A stretch of 64,000 nucleotides of DNA, from contig JANPZW010000013.1 of the NCBI GenBank assembly GCA_024707385.1, positions 310,001 through 374,000 of the forward strand, written 5' to 3'. The position numbers were made by a program, and so were the translations under genes. Under the pieces are notes generated by a model. The model made no database searches, was not told the DNA's origin, and saw only the letters and a list, made by a program, of their open reading frames with translations. This document shows positions 24,044 to 34,418 of the stretch, piece by piece. The stretch is from Cellvibrionaceae bacterium (lineage in GTDB: Bacteria; Pseudomonadota; Gammaproteobacteria; Pseudomonadales; Cellvibrionaceae). Within the stretch, counting starts at the first letter, position 1; every line of letters begins with the position of its first letter.

Positions 24044-25125
24044 ATGACTTCGTTAAAAAATCTCGTTCCCGCCGGCGTCGTAACCGGCGAACACGTCACC
24101 ACGCTTTTGCACTATGCGAAACAAAACAATTTCGCCTACCCGGCGGTGAATGTCGTCGGCACCAATTCGATTATTTCCACCTTGGAAGCGGCGCGGGCGT
24201 GTCAATCGCCGGTCATAGTGCAATTATCCAATGGCGGTGCGGCGTTTTTTTTCTCGGCAAAGGTTTGAAATTACCCAATGAACAAAGCGCTATTCGCGGC
24301 GCCATAGCCGCGGCGCGGTATATTCACGAAATGGCCGATGCCTATGAAATCCCCGTGATTCTGCATACCGACCACGCGGCAAAAAAATTATTGCCCTGGA
24401 TCGACGGCCTGCTGTACGCAAGTGAAAAACACTTCGCCAGCACCGGCAAACCGCTGTTCAGCTCGCATATGCTGGATTTATCGGAGGAGAGCCTGGAGGA
24501 AAATGTGGCCACCTCCGCGCGTTACCTGGAGCGCATGACCAAGCTGGGTATGACGCTGGAAATTGAACTCGGTTGCACCGGCGGCGAAGAGGACGGCGTG
24601 GATAACACCGGCATGGACAATTCCGCGCTCTACACGCAACCGGAGGATGTGGCCTATGCCTATCAAAAGCTCTCTCCCATCAGCGACCGTTTTACCATCG
24701 CTGCCTCCTTTGGCAATGTCCACGGCGTTTACAAACCCGGCAACGTAAAGCTCACCCCCAAGATTCTCGACAATTCGCAAAAATATCTCAGTGAAAAATT
24801 CGGTCTTCCCGCCAAGACATTGAATTTCGTTTTTCATGGCGGTTCAGGTTCGAGCGAGGCGGAAATTCGCGAGGCGGTTTCCTACGGCGTGGTGAAAATG
24901 AATATCGACACCGACACACAATGGGCGAGCTGGCAGGGAGTGATGGAATACTACAAAAAACATGAGGGCTATCTGCAAAGCCAGATTGGCAACCCAGAGG
25001 GCGAGGATAAGCCGAATAAGAAATACTATGACCCGCGAGTCTGGCTGCGCAAAGCGGAGGAATCCATGGCCGAACGCTTAAAAACCGCTTTTGCGGATTT
25101 AAACTGTTTGCAGCGCTACACCTAA
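24044..25125 (+). CDS. fba: Class II fructose-bisphosphate aldolase, frameshifted in an 8-T run
   Basis: The zinc-dependent FbaA-type aldolase, about 359 residues once repaired. The first frame gives VPAGVVTGEHV...VIVQLSNGGAAF; the second continues GKGLKLPNEQSAI and HTDHAAKKLLPWIDG with the zinc-binding histidines. It goes on to ELGCTGGEEDGVDN, FGNVHGVYKPGN and FHGGSGSS to MNIDTDTQWA. All active-site segments are present. The break lies in eight consecutive T at 24245-24252 (GGAAF-x-LGKG). Such a run is prone both to sequencing error and to polymerase slippage, so the gene may well be functional. The start ATG at 24044 has AGGTGA just upstream. Confidence 0.9.
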
Positions 25126-25144
25126 ACGAATATCGCACACAAAA

Positions 25145-25172
25145 CCGGAATTCTTTGTAGGCAGAATTCCGG
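25145..25172. terminator. Bidirectional hairpin between fba and the convergent barrel gene
   Basis: A nine-base stem CCGGAATTC/GAATTCCGG with a ten-base loop lies between the convergent genes. No long T-run follows on either strand, so termination strength is uncertain. Confidence 0.6.
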
Positions 25173-25201
25173 CTGCTTCCAGCAATGCAGCACATTTGCA
25201 T

Positions 25202-26299
25202 TTAAAACTGCCAGCGCCCACCCAAGCGCAAAACCAAAGACTTGCTATCCACCAGCGACCAATCATCCATCGCGACCTGTAGAGAAAAAGCCTGGGTCTC
25301 TACACCGAACCAGCTCGCTTCCATGGTGAAGTCGTAGCCGCCGAACACAAATAGATTCTCGAATGCTTCATAACGCAGAAAGAGACGATCAAAATCCACA
25401 GCATCAAATTTTTCCCGAGTGTACATCGCACTCAATTTCCCCGCGATCTGCCGGATCAGGGAGACCTGATAGTGCACGGATAGATCCTGGGTAAAATTGC
25501 GGTACCCTTCCATACCTTGCATCACCGGGTCGCGCTGTATATAACCGTTTGCGTCGTAGTAGGTTTTTGTCTCCGCAATCGTAAGATCCGTATAAGGTGC
25601 GCGCTCCCAATAGATTTGTCCCAACAAATCGAAGAGATTGATCTGCACGCTCCACTTATCGCCCAGATCGATATCAGCCTCTACGTCAATGGAGTAACCT
25701 TTTCCTTCAGCCAATTCCACATTCTTACGTTTTAGAAAATAGTCGCGGTGATAGTGATAGGACACCTGCAGTGCACCGCCGTTAATATCGCCACCTTCTA
25801 CCGCAATATCGCCAAACAGCGTTCCGTGTAATAACTCATCGGTTTGCAGATAGTTCAGTGATACTTTAAACCTTGCCGTTTCGTCCCACTGCCACCCGTA
25901 ACCCAAACGCCAACCGTCGGACTTGACGTGTTTGACATCCAGATAAACCTGGTAATTCGCCCCGTCTGGGATTCGTTTTTTATTTTTGTCCAGATAAAAA
26001 AGTGTCATGGTATCGGGAGAATAATTCAAAACATAATCTTCCCTAACACCGTAGGCCAACTCCCAGCCATAAGCGGAAAATCCAATCTCCCCCCGGTTAT
26101 AAGTTAACGCGTGGTTGGCATTCTCAGGCTGCTCTCCACCTTTGAGTTCGTCCGCCACTAACTTGAGCGGCACAGAATCACTGTACACGAGACTAGATTG
26201 GCGAAAAAAAACCGAAAAGTTGTTGGTTTCTGACGCCAGAGCAAACTGTGGCACGCCCCCTACAACGCTCGACAACAGAATAGACAGTGCATAACGCAT
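25202..26299 (-). CDS. Outer-membrane beta-barrel protein, unknown
   Basis: A 365-residue protein with a signal peptide ending FALASE. Amphipathic beta strands with many Tyr/Trp follow, e.g. WELAYGVREDYVLNYSPDTM, YQVYLDVKHVKSDGWRLGYG and HYQVSLIRQIAGKLSAMYT. It ends SLVLRLGGRWQF, a typical C-terminal strand with a final Phe for barrel insertion. The family was not identified. It lies 65 bases downstream of the large lipoprotein gene on the same strand, with a terminator-like hairpin between. The pair may be a surface lipoprotein and its barrel partner (inference). Confidence 0.72.
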   Translation of the reverse strand: MRYALSILLSSVVGGVPQFALASETNNFSVFFRQSSLVYSDSVPLKLVADELKGGEQPENANHALTYNRGEIGFSAYGWELAYGVREDYVLNYSPDTMTLFYLDKNKKRIPDGANYQVYLDVKHVKSDGWRLGYGWQWDETARFKVSLNYLQTDELLHGTLFGDIAVEGGDINGGALQVSYHYHRDYFLKRKNVELAEGKGYSIDVEADIDLGDKWSVQINLFDLLGQIYWERAPYTDLTIAETKTYYDANGYIQRDPVMQGMEGYRNFTQDLSVHYQVSLIRQIAGKLSAMYTREKFDAVDFDRLFLRYEAFENLFVFGGYDFTMEASWFGVETQAFSLQVAMDDWSLVDSKSLVLRLGGRWQF

Positions 26300-26321
26300 T
26301 ATGCAGAAACCTTGCAGGAGT

Positions 26322-26352
26322 AAAGAAAAAGCGGGCCTTAATGACCCGCTTG
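26322..26352 (-). terminator. Terminator after the large lipoprotein gene
   Basis: On the minus strand the stem AAGCGGG/CCCGCTT is followed by TTTTTC. It lies 13 bases downstream of the lipoprotein stop codon and before the barrel gene. Confidence 0.75.
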
Positions 26353-26364
26353 TATTACGCAGAT

Positions 26365-28590
26365 TTAAAGGGAGGAAATGCTGCCATCAGAATAACGGAT
26401 GGTCACAGTCGGAGAGCCGGTAATGGTGGCATGCTCAACACCATTTACGGTGATGTTGCCTTCCAGCGTTTTACTGTTACCACTGACCGCTTGCGACAAG
26501 GTCAAAGTCACGCCTTGATTGTTCGTTACCACAAGATTGCCGTCCGGCTCACCATCCTTCAGCGATACCTGCAGGCGGAATGCTTTGCCGGGATAACGAA
26601 TATCCAAACCATTGAGATAACTATTCAGCCCAGTGCGCTGGACGTTGTAAGTCATCGTCACCACGTTAGGCACACCCGCTAAATTCGCATGGAAGCCCAA
26701 GTGAGCAACGACCTTTGCATAGTTATCTTCCGTCTCCAATTCGCTATTGGATCCCGAACCATTAGCCTGACCATCCGTGAACGACAAACCTCGGGCATCA
26801 CCCTCTGAAGTCAAGACAAAATTGAATCGATCGCCCTCGGCATTTTTCACATGACCGCCAAAACGCAAAGTCGCCTTTTGCACAGTGACCGTGCGAATCG
26901 CTTGATCATTCTCAGTCACAATCACGCTATGTACACCAAAGCCCAGGTTACCCTCTAAGCTCACACCATTTTCGGCATCGGTTTCTGCCACGCTCACAAC
27001 CAAAGCAAAATGTAATGCATTAATGGTTTGAACCGACTCAACACCCTCTGCCAGATCGGCTGCGTCTTCTGCTGTTACATCCACTGTGACCTTGGAGTTG
27101 GGTTTTACCAACAAAGACACATTCTCAGAAGTCGCACTACCTTCTAATGCGAACTCTTCGTTCAAAACCGCAGAACCTAATTCAATGTCATCAATCTCTG
27201 CAGGAGACAAACGCGCGGTTAAATCCACGTCCACCGCGACGGTACGCGTATCAATCGTGACATTCAGGGTGCTATCCGTCGTGAACTGAACACCCGCATC
27301 TGATGCACTGATGGCGACATCCACACCGTCACTGCTGTACGCGGTACGCGTGTTGTCTCGGCTGTATACACGCCACGCTTCTTCGATCACGCTCGTGGTT
27401 TTTGCTAACGCTTCCAGCAAAAAGCCAACTTCTTCGCCATTCGCCATTTCCGCCGCTTTGACTTGATCGGCAAACTCTTCGGAAATCACGCTGAGTGAAC
27501 CACCTTCCAAAGCCGATTCACCAATGGACAGCGCCAAATTGCTGAGATCGCTTACCATGGTTTTGACTTTTTCCAAATCTGTGGCATTGAGGTTAGGAGG
27601 AACCGTACCACTGCTATAGCTGTCTGGTTCTTCCGCATTCGCCATTTCTTCTTCAACAATCAATGTCTGAATCAGAGGCGCAAGTTCATCGAAGGGATTT
27701 TCAGGGTCAAGGTTACGCACGACCGTCAGGAGGTTCTGGCCTTCGCGAGCGATATCACTCCAGCCCACGTCCGCCTCCACGGTTGTATTTCCGGCTAAAC
27801 CTCTTCGCGTGTAATCCCTGGTAAATTCCACTAACGAGTGCCCAATTGACATATTGCTATTGCGCTGTTGCATAGCGGCAATAATTGCACTGTTGATCGT
27901 CGCCATGCGCAGTGCATCATCCTGATTATTTTCCAGAGCTGCCCGAACACTATCTCGATTGGTTATATCGATAACGGGCACTGTATTGATGTCACCGTTA
28001 ATACCAAAACGATCGGCAACGCGGGCATTCGATTCAGCCACCAACGCTCGGACGTCATCGAGCGCTCCTAGAGGGCCTTCTGTCTCAATGTGATTCTCAA
28101 CGGTGGCACTTGCCAATTCAGTCAACGGGGTGAGATTTACCGTGTTCAAGTCTAGTGTGTCTCTGAGCACCGCTCTCAAAGAAAGATCATAGTCTGAGGG
28201 CACAGGCATAACCTGGCCAAAAGGTGTGTCGCCGTCACAGCCTCGGGGAAGATCGCACACCATGCTGGAGTCAGAGCCAGGAGAAACACGTATCACAATG
28301 GGAGAACCCAAATGTCTTTCTGGAACTTGCAGTCGATAAGCACCATTGTCATTCGTATTACCGGATGCAATAGGTTGCTCGGAAAATCCATTGTGCGTCA
28401 GCAGATAAGCAGAAACATCAAAGTTTCGCAAAACCCCTTTTGCCGCGGCACCTTCAATGACAATGCTGTTTTCATTGGGCTCTGGCTGAGAGTCGGAATA
28501 ATGTTTTTTACTGCTGCTGCATCCGCAACCTTGAATTGCTACAGCCGCCAACGCAGTACCAGCTAGAAATATTCGACGGATATTCATCAT
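26365..28590 (-). CDS. Large secreted lipoprotein, unknown
   Basis: A lipoprotein of about 741 residues. The start at 28590 (MMNIRRIFLAGTALAAV) follows AAGGAA and gives a lipobox ending IQGC. After the Cys comes a serine-rich spacer. A carboxypeptidase-regulatory-like beta domain follows (EGAAAKGVLRNFDVSAYLLT...NDNGAYRLQVPE), common in Cellvibrio-group surface proteins that begin with an 'aakG-l' motif. A helical middle (LTPLTELASATVENHIE...) and a beta-rich C-terminal half with repeated V/T strands complete it. Function is unknown. It is encoded next to an outer-membrane barrel gene. Confidence 0.7.
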   Translation of the reverse strand: MMNIRRIFLAGTALAAVAIQGCGCSSSKKHYSDSQPEPNENSIVIEGAAAKGVLRNFDVSAYLLTHNGFSEQPIASGNTNDNGAYRLQVPERHLGSPIVIRVSPGSDSSMVCDLPRGCDGDTPFGQVMPVPSDYDLSLRAVLRDTLDLNTVNLTPLTELASATVENHIETEGPLGALDDVRALVAESNARVADRFGINGDINTVPVIDITNRDSVRAALENNQDDALRMATINSAIIAAMQQRNSNMSIGHSLVEFTRDYTRRGLAGNTTVEADVGWSDIAREGQNLLTVVRNLDPENPFDELAPLIQTLIVEEEMANAEEPDSYSSGTVPPNLNATDLEKVKTMVSDLSNLALSIGESALEGGSLSVISEEFADQVKAAEMANGEEVGFLLEALAKTTSVIEEAWRVYSRDNTRTAYSSDGVDVAISASDAGVQFTTDSTLNVTIDTRTVAVDVDLTARLSPAEIDDIELGSAVLNEEFALEGSATSENVSLLVKPNSKVTVDVTAEDAADLAEGVESVQTINALHFALVVSVAETDAENGVSLEGNLGFGVHSVIVTENDQAIRTVTVQKATLRFGGHVKNAEGDRFNFVLTSEGDARGLSFTDGQANGSGSNSELETEDNYAKVVAHLGFHANLAGVPNVVTMTYNVQRTGLNSYLNGLDIRYPGKAFRLQVSLKDGEPDGNLVVTNNQGVTLTLSQAVSGNSKTLEGNITVNGVEHATITGSPTVTIRYSDGSISSL

Positions 28591-29005
28591 TATTTTGGTT
28601 CCTTTTACACCAAGTTCTGTGATCGTCAATAAAACGTAGGTCTAAGGCACTTCGAGACTCACTCCTTACAACCTCTGCGATCAAAGCATAGAAGCAACTC
28701 AGCGAAACAGCCGGGTAATCCTTCCTCTCAAACTCAAATAAATGGCTATTGAAAATTCGCAACCAGAGGAAAAATGAAATAAGAGGAAGGAGGATCAGAA
28801 AATTGAATTTTTGCCAGTAGCATTCACGAATATTTCTAATTTTTACTTTAACCCAAAAGCATACCGAACATCAGCAATCGCTAACCTGACACAGCTGCAT
28901 CAATGCAGTTTGTTTGCGCTTGCAAACAATTTCCGCTGTTCAGGCAGGTTTTGTTAGGAGGCCGAAATCAAATCTTCCCAAGCTTGACACACTATGGTTG
29001 AGCGC
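28591..29005. other. Intergenic region with an attC-like inverted repeat
   Basis: About 415 bases without a supported gene. It should hold the promoter of the lipoprotein gene. Around 28879-28962 an imperfect inverted repeat begins GCTAACCTGAC and ends GGTTTTGTTAGGA, with GTTTGTTTGCGCTTGCAAACAA inside. This has the outline of an attC site, but it is isolated and its arms pair poorly. Confidence 0.35.
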
Positions 29006-30151
29006 TTAGAACGAAAATAAATCCAGCTGACTGGAATTCTTTGCCTTGATGGATTCCGGCACTTGCAGCGGTCTGCGGAACAAACTGTGGTCGAGTCCGG
29101 CGAAGCGACCTCCGTCCGGCAAAATCAATTTGCGCAGCGCTTTTTTGAAACGCTGGCGAATCAGATCCGCGTAAATTCCTTCACCGCGCATGCGCGAGCC
29201 GAAATTCGGATCGTTTTCCCGCCCGCCGCGCATATCGCGAATACAATTCATCACCTTTTCCGCCCGTAGTGGAAAATGTGTTTCCAGCCATTGTTGAAAC
29301 AGCGGATTCACCTCCCAAGGCAAACGCAAAACAGTGTAGGTCGCGCTGCTCGCTCCCGCATCTATTGCAGCGGTCACTACCGCCTCCAACTCCGGCTCCG
29401 TGATATGCGGAATCACCGGCGCCACGCTTACCGTCACCGGAATTCCGGCGTCGTGCAGACGGCGGATGGTCTGCAGGCGACGCGTCGGCGACGCCGCGCG
29501 CGGCTCCAGGATGCGCGCCAGTTTGTGGTCAAGGGTTGTCAGGGTAATGGCAACGGCGGCAAGCCGCAGTTGCGCCATTTCCTGCAGCAGATCCATATCC
29601 CGCTCAATCAAGGAGGATTTGGTAATCAATCCCACCGGATGCCGGCATTCGTGCAAAACGTCCAACACCCGCCGCGTCAATTGCAATTGCCGCTCGCAGG
29701 GCTGATACGCGTCGGTATTCACCCCCAAGGCGATGGAATCCACCTGGTAATTCGGCTGCGCCAGCTCGCGCCGCAATAATTCCGGCGCATTGGTTTTGGC
29801 ATAAATGCGCGTTTCAAAATCCAGTCCTGGCGACAAGCCGAGATAACTGTGCGTCGGCCGCGCAAAACAATAAACGCAGCCATGCTCACAACCGCGATAG
29901 GGATTGAGGGAAACCGAAAAGGGTAAATCCGGTGACTGGTTGCGGGTGAGGATGGTGCGCGCGGTTTCTGGTGTGATATAGGTGCGCGGCGCGCCCGGCT
30001 CATCCGCCTCCTGCCACCAACCATCGTCCGCACGGGCAATAATTTGCTCTTCAAAGCGCCCCGGAATATTAGTCAAGGCGCCGCGCCCCTTGATGGACTG
30101 AAGAGGTGGTTCGACCCAGGGTTCGGGATTATCGTCGACCGGTTCGGACAT
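29006..30151 (-). CDS. PA0069-family radical SAM protein
   Basis: A radical SAM enzyme of about 381 residues related to spore photoproduct lyase SplB. The iron-sulfur motif is CEHGCVYC (C-x3-C-x2-C), preceded by LNPYRG and followed by FARPTHSYLGL. Later conserved blocks are GVNTDAYQPCE, GLITKSSLIERD, EPRAASPTRRLQTIRRLHDAGIP and SVAPVIPHI. The start is placed at MSEPVDDN (30151); upstream alternatives at 30181 and 30298 exist but lack support and would run into the divergent lipoprotein gene's leader. The reaction is not established for this family; a DNA-repair-like role has been guessed from SplB similarity. Confidence 0.85.
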   Translation of the reverse strand: MSEPVDDNPEPWVEPPLQSIKGRGALTNIPGRFEEQIIARADDGWWQEADEPGAPRTYITPETARTILTRNQSPDLPFSVSLNPYRGCEHGCVYCFARPTHSYLGLSPGLDFETRIYAKTNAPELLRRELAQPNYQVDSIALGVNTDAYQPCERQLQLTRRVLDVLHECRHPVGLITKSSLIERDMDLLQEMAQLRLAAVAITLTTLDHKLARILEPRAASPTRRLQTIRRLHDAGIPVTVSVAPVIPHITEPELEAVVTAAIDAGASSATYTVLRLPWEVNPLFQQWLETHFPLRAEKVMNCIRDMRGGRENDPNFGSRMRGEGIYADLIRQRFKKALRKLILPDGGRFAGLDHSLFRRPLQVPESIKAKNSSQLDLFSF

Positions 30152-30298
30152 ATGATTTAATACTGGTTGTAAATACAGCATTGTGCTTGCACCGCCCCGT
30201 CTTTGCAACCGTGTCGAAACCGGCCATAGAGCTTGAGAGACAAAGCAAAATCGCGATTTTCGACTATGCTCCAAGAGGTCTTTTTTGGAGGTGCTCAT

Positions 30299-30747
30299 AT
30301 GCGCGCATTATTGATTTTCTGCTTTTTCTTGGTTTTACGCTCGTCGCGTGCAGCAGCAATCGACAGTTGCCGTCGCACGAAACCACTTCTCTGGCGGGGC
30401 CCGAATGGCAATTGGTGGAAATTCGCGGCAAGGCTGTCACAGCGGGCCAACGTTCGGCACCGCATATTCAATTTGACGAGGCGAATCAGCGCGTCACAGG
30501 TCACTCTGGCTGCAATCGATTTTTCGGCGGCTATATCGCTGCTGATATCGCCCCACATGGCTCCGCATCGCTTAACTTGTCCGCCCTGGGTTCAACGAAA
30601 ATGGCCTGTCTGGAAGCCGACGCCAATCAGCTGGAGCACCAGTTCCTCACCCTGCTGCAACAGGTCGACGCTTATGCCCTGACGGTTGATCAGCTCGTAT
30701 TGTCCAAAGGCGGCGAGGCAGTTCTGCGTTTTGTTGTGCAGCAGTGA
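30299..30747 (+). CDS. META-domain (HslJ-like) lipoprotein, frameshifted in the signal peptide
   Basis: The start ATG at 30299 lies seven bases after GGAGG. Its frame (MRALLIFCFF) shifts at a five-T run (30323-30327). One extra T joins it to LGFTLVACSSNRQ, a proper lipobox LVAC. The mature part is a META/DUF306 domain: GPEWQLVEIRGKAV, APHIQFDEANQRVTGHSGCNRFFGGY and LGSTKMACLEADANQLEHQFLTLL. The two cysteines (SGCN, MAC) are typical. HslJ-like proteins sit in the envelope and relate to heat or novobiocin tolerance in E. coli. About 149 residues when repaired. Confidence 0.85.
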
Positions 30748-30867
30748 CGGCAGCGCAAGACAATGGTCCGCAGGTGTCTGCGCCGTGTGTTATAGAGGAT
30801 TGACGCTTGCAGTCGGGCGCTCGATGAGTATCTTGTGTCCATTGATTCTCGGACCGATACGATCACC

Positions 30868-32534
30868 ATGCGAATTTACTTAGCTTGTTTCATGATCAGC
30901 CTGTGCCTGGCAGGCGCTTTATCCGGCTGTGCACACCAGACTGCACAGGTACAACCGCCCGCTACTGTGGCTCTGGCCGCTGCGGACGCTCCTCTGGGCC
31001 TGCGCCAGCGGGTGGAAGAGAGCCTGGCCGATCACCCCTTGGCCGCCTTCGGGATTCCACTGAAAGCCAAGGAGATCCTGCAGGAATTCTATCTGGAGCG
31101 GAATTTTCAGCCCGCCTGGCACAGTCGCGATAAACGCCCCACGCCCCAGGCCCTGGCGCTGGTGGACATGATCGACCGCATCGGCTCGGAAGGCTTGATG
31201 CCGCGCGATTATCACCATAAACGTTTGCAGCAGATGGCCGGCGCTTCGCCTCAGGATCTTGTCGAGTACGACCTGCTGCTCTCCGACGCCCTCGCCAATC
31301 TCAGCCGCCATCTGCTGATGGGCAAGGTGAATCCGGAGAGCATCTCGCCGGATTGAAAGCGACGCCGCGGCAGCGCGATCTGGTGGATGTGATGGAGCAA
31401 CTGACCAGCGAGCGGGACGTGGTGAGCCGCCTGCAGCAATTGCGGCCGCAACAGGTGCGTTATGTGCGCCTGCTCGCCCTGCTGGAGCAGCTCGACCAGC
31501 GTGTGGCAGCGGGAGAATGGCGGTCGTTGGAGCGGTCGCCGGCCATCAAGCCCGGCAATAGCGATGCGCGGGTGGCGGAAATCCGCGAGCGCCTGCGCTT
31601 CTGGGGTGATCTGGCTCCCGGCGCCTCTGGCACTGGCGACGCCAGACTGTACGACGGCGACTTGCAGACCGCGGTGCGACACTTTCAAACCCGCCACGGC
31701 CTTGATGTCGACGGCGTCATAGGCGCGGGCACCCTGGACGCCCTGAACATCACGCCCGCCGTGCGCCGCCAGCAAGTGATCAACAATCTAGAGCGCTGGC
31801 GCTGGCTGGCGGATGACCTTGGAGAAAAACACGTACTGGTGAATATCGCCGGTTTTGAGCTCAAGGTGATCGACAACAACAAAACCGTGCTGCGCAAGCC
31901 GGTGATCGTCGGCCGCGACTACCGCCGCACGCCTGTTTTCAGCGACCGCATCCGCTACCTCGTCTTCAACCCCACCTGGACGGTGCCGCACAAGCTGGCG
32001 ATCAAGGACAAGCTACCGGATATCAAAGCCGACCCGGCTTATCTGACCCGCTTGGGTTTTACGGTTTTTGATCAGCAACAGAACCGCGTGGACCCGGCGC
32101 AGGTGGACTGGAGCAAGGTCACAGAACGCGGCTTTGCCTATCGGCTGGTGCAAGGGCCCGGTCCGCTCAATGCCCTGGGGCAGGTGAAGTTCATGTTTCC
32201 CAATCAATATGACGTCTATCTGCATGACACTCCTTCGCGCGAGCTGTTTAGCAAATCCGGCCGGGCCTTCAGTTCCGGCTGCGTGCGGGTGGCGGAGCCT
32301 CTGGATCTCGCCGCCCTGTTGCTGCAGGACTCGGGTTTCACTCGGGCACAAATCGACGCCATTGTTGCCAAAGGCGAGCTCCGCACGGTGTTTCTGAAAA
32401 AACCGATCCCCGTGCATATTGAATACTGGACCGCCTGGATCGACAGCGACAATCAAGTGAACTTCCGCAATGATATTTACGAACGGGACCCACCCCTGGC
32501 GGCCGCTCTGGCTGCACCCCTGTATGCAGATTGA
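30868..32534 (+). CDS. ldtD: L,D-transpeptidase of the YcbB/LdtD family, frameshifted
   Basis: A periplasmic lipoprotein (lipobox LSGC, near residue 19) of about 555 residues when joined. The first frame stops at 31356; adding one G there changes ...SISPD-stop to SISPDWKATPRQRDL, so the two frames were one gene. The second frame carries a peptidoglycan-binding domain (LQTAVRHFQTRHGLDVDGVIG) and a YkuD catalytic domain (KLAIKDKLPDI; YLHDTPSRELFSKSGRAFSSGCVRV with the nucleophile Cys). The family makes 3-3 peptidoglycan cross-links or attaches proteins. A MepK-like gene follows at once, as in the E. coli ycbB-ycbK pair. Confidence 0.88.
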
Positions 32535-33553
32535 TCCGCTCCGGCCCCTACACACCTGGTCCATTCGCCTTTGCTTAGGGCTGCTGGCGGTCTGCTGCTG
32601 GATCTATCCCGGCGGCGCGCCCCTGGCCGCGACGGCCACCAAGGCCGAGCCCGCCAAAGTGGCGCCGGCGCTCTTTCCCCTGCAGGTGAATGGCCGCACG
32701 CTGCATTACGCCACCAATTTCGAACCGGTGATGCCGGGGCAGGAGGTGGTCTTCTCCACCGCCGCGCATCTGGTGGAGCGCCTCGCCGTGCAGGTGGATG
32801 GCAAAAATCTGTCGGCACTGAAAGATGGCCAATTTAAATGGCGCGCGCCGCAGGCGGCCGGGGTGCATAAGGTGGAGGCGCATCTGCGCTCGGAGGCGGC
32901 GCATACCGGCTACCAGACCGTCACCCTGTCCCTGCTGGTGATGGTGCCGACCAAGCGCATCAGCAACAGCCATCTCAACGGTTACCGCATCGGCCAGTAC
33001 CCGCCGGCGCACAAGAATCTGAGCAGCTATAACGCGCCCGAGGGTTTAATCGAGGTGACGGTGCGCAATCAAAACCTGCGCATCACCCCCCAATTTCACC
33101 TTGGGACAGTTTCTCTGCAAGCAGGCGGGCGGATTCCCCAAATATGTGGTGTTGCAGCCGGCGCTGCTGAACAAGCTGGAGGAATTTCTTCTGGAAGTGA
33201 ACCAGAGGGGAATTGTCACCCCCAGTTTTGTGGTGATGAGTGGCTACCGCACGCCGCACTACAACCGCGCAATCCGGAATGTTGCCAACAGCTTTCACAT
33301 CTACGGCGGTGCGGCGGATATCTATATTGACGTGGATGGCGACGGCGTTATGGATGACATCAATGGCGACGGCAGGTCCGACCGCGCCGACGCCACTCTG
33401 CTTTACGAATGGGCGGACTCCTTTGTCACCCGCCACAACCGGCCGGATCTCACCGGCGGCATCGGCAAATATGACAGCACCGCCGCCCACGGCCCATTCA
33501 TTCACCTGGACGTGCGCGGCACCCCTGCCCGCTGGGGCCACTGGCCGCCCTGA
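32524..33553 (+). CDS. MepK/YcbK-like M15 peptidase with N-terminal extension, frameshifted
   Basis: The ATG at 32524 overlaps the end of the transpeptidase gene. The first part has a signal-anchor (about residues 13-30) and a beta-rich region (NGRTLHYATNFEPVMPGQEV...). The frame breaks in a six-C run (33086-33091); removing one C gives RITPNFTLGQFLCKQAGGFPKY. The peptidase domain follows: VVMSGYRTPHYN, SFHIYGGAADIYIDVDGDG and HGPFIHLDVRG, with two likely zinc-binding His. E. coli MepK cuts the 3-3 bonds made by L,D-transpeptidases, which fits its neighbour. An Asp-rich DVDGDGVMDDINGDGRSD insert resembles a calcium loop. Confidence 0.82.
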
Positions 33554-33583
33554 GCCCTGTCACCTCGCGACTGGTGGACGCGC

Positions 33584-34418
33584 TTACTCGCCCACCAATT
33601 CGCTCACCTCGGCGTAGGCGTCGCCACCCAAACGCTTTGCCCACCAGGCCAGTGCGGGCTCCATTAGCTCCACCAGATTCCAGGGTGGATTTACCACCAG
33701 CATGCCGGTGCCGGTCATACCCGGCTGACGGTGGTCCCGCGTTAGGCCGACTTCCAGACGCAGAATGCGCTTGACCCCGCTGCCTTTCACCCGACGCAAC
33801 AGCAGGTCGGTGCGCGCAGGGTCCGCTATGGGATACCAAATGGCGTAGACACCTGTGGCGAATTTGCGATGCAACAGTTTCAGATGCTCCGCGACCTTCA
33901 CGTATTCGTCTTTCAATTCGTAAGAGGGATCGATCAACACCAGCCCGCGCCGCTCCACGGGTGGAATGAGAGCTGCGGCTCTTCTGCCAGCCGTCCTCCG
34001 CATAGCAGTACACATTGGCGCCGCTGGCAAAGGTGCGTTCGAGCTGGCGAAAATCCGCCGGGTGCAATTCGCACAACGCCAAGCGATCCTGCGGACGCAG
34101 CAAATGCTGGGCGAACCAGGGTGAACCGGGATAGGCTGTCAGATGATTGCCGCAGGCCGCCGCGACACAGTCCCGGTAATCCGCCAATGCGGGCGGCAGA
34201 TCGCGCACTTGCCACAACGCACCTATGCCGCGCTGGTATTCTGCGGTCTTTTCCGCCTCGGCACCGGTCAGGCGGTAAAAGCCGGCGCCCGCGTGGGTGT
34301 CCAGATAACACAGCGGTTTGTCCTTCTGCACCATATAGCGGAGGATCTGGACCAGGGTGGTGTGTTTGAGGACATCGGCGTAGTTGCCGGCATGGAAGGC
34401 GTGGCGGTAGGAGAGCAT
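33584..34418 (-). CDS. rlmJ: 23S rRNA (adenine2030-N6)-methyltransferase RlmJ, frameshifted
   Basis: The start at 34418 reads MLSYRHAFHAGNYADVLKHT, the invariant RlmJ N-terminus, followed by YLDTHAGAGFYRL (SAM motif I). After EDGWQK the frame breaks near 33978-33986; removing one base there gives QKAAALIPPVERRGLVLIDPSYE, the catalytic DPxY-type motif (here DPSY). The second frame continues RFATGVYAIWYPI-like sequence, GMTGTGMLVVNPPWNL and a normal C-terminus. The repaired protein of about 277 residues matches the family. The gene is convergent with the MepK-like gene, 30 bases apart. A conserved housekeeping methylase split this way suggests a sequence error. Confidence 0.9.
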
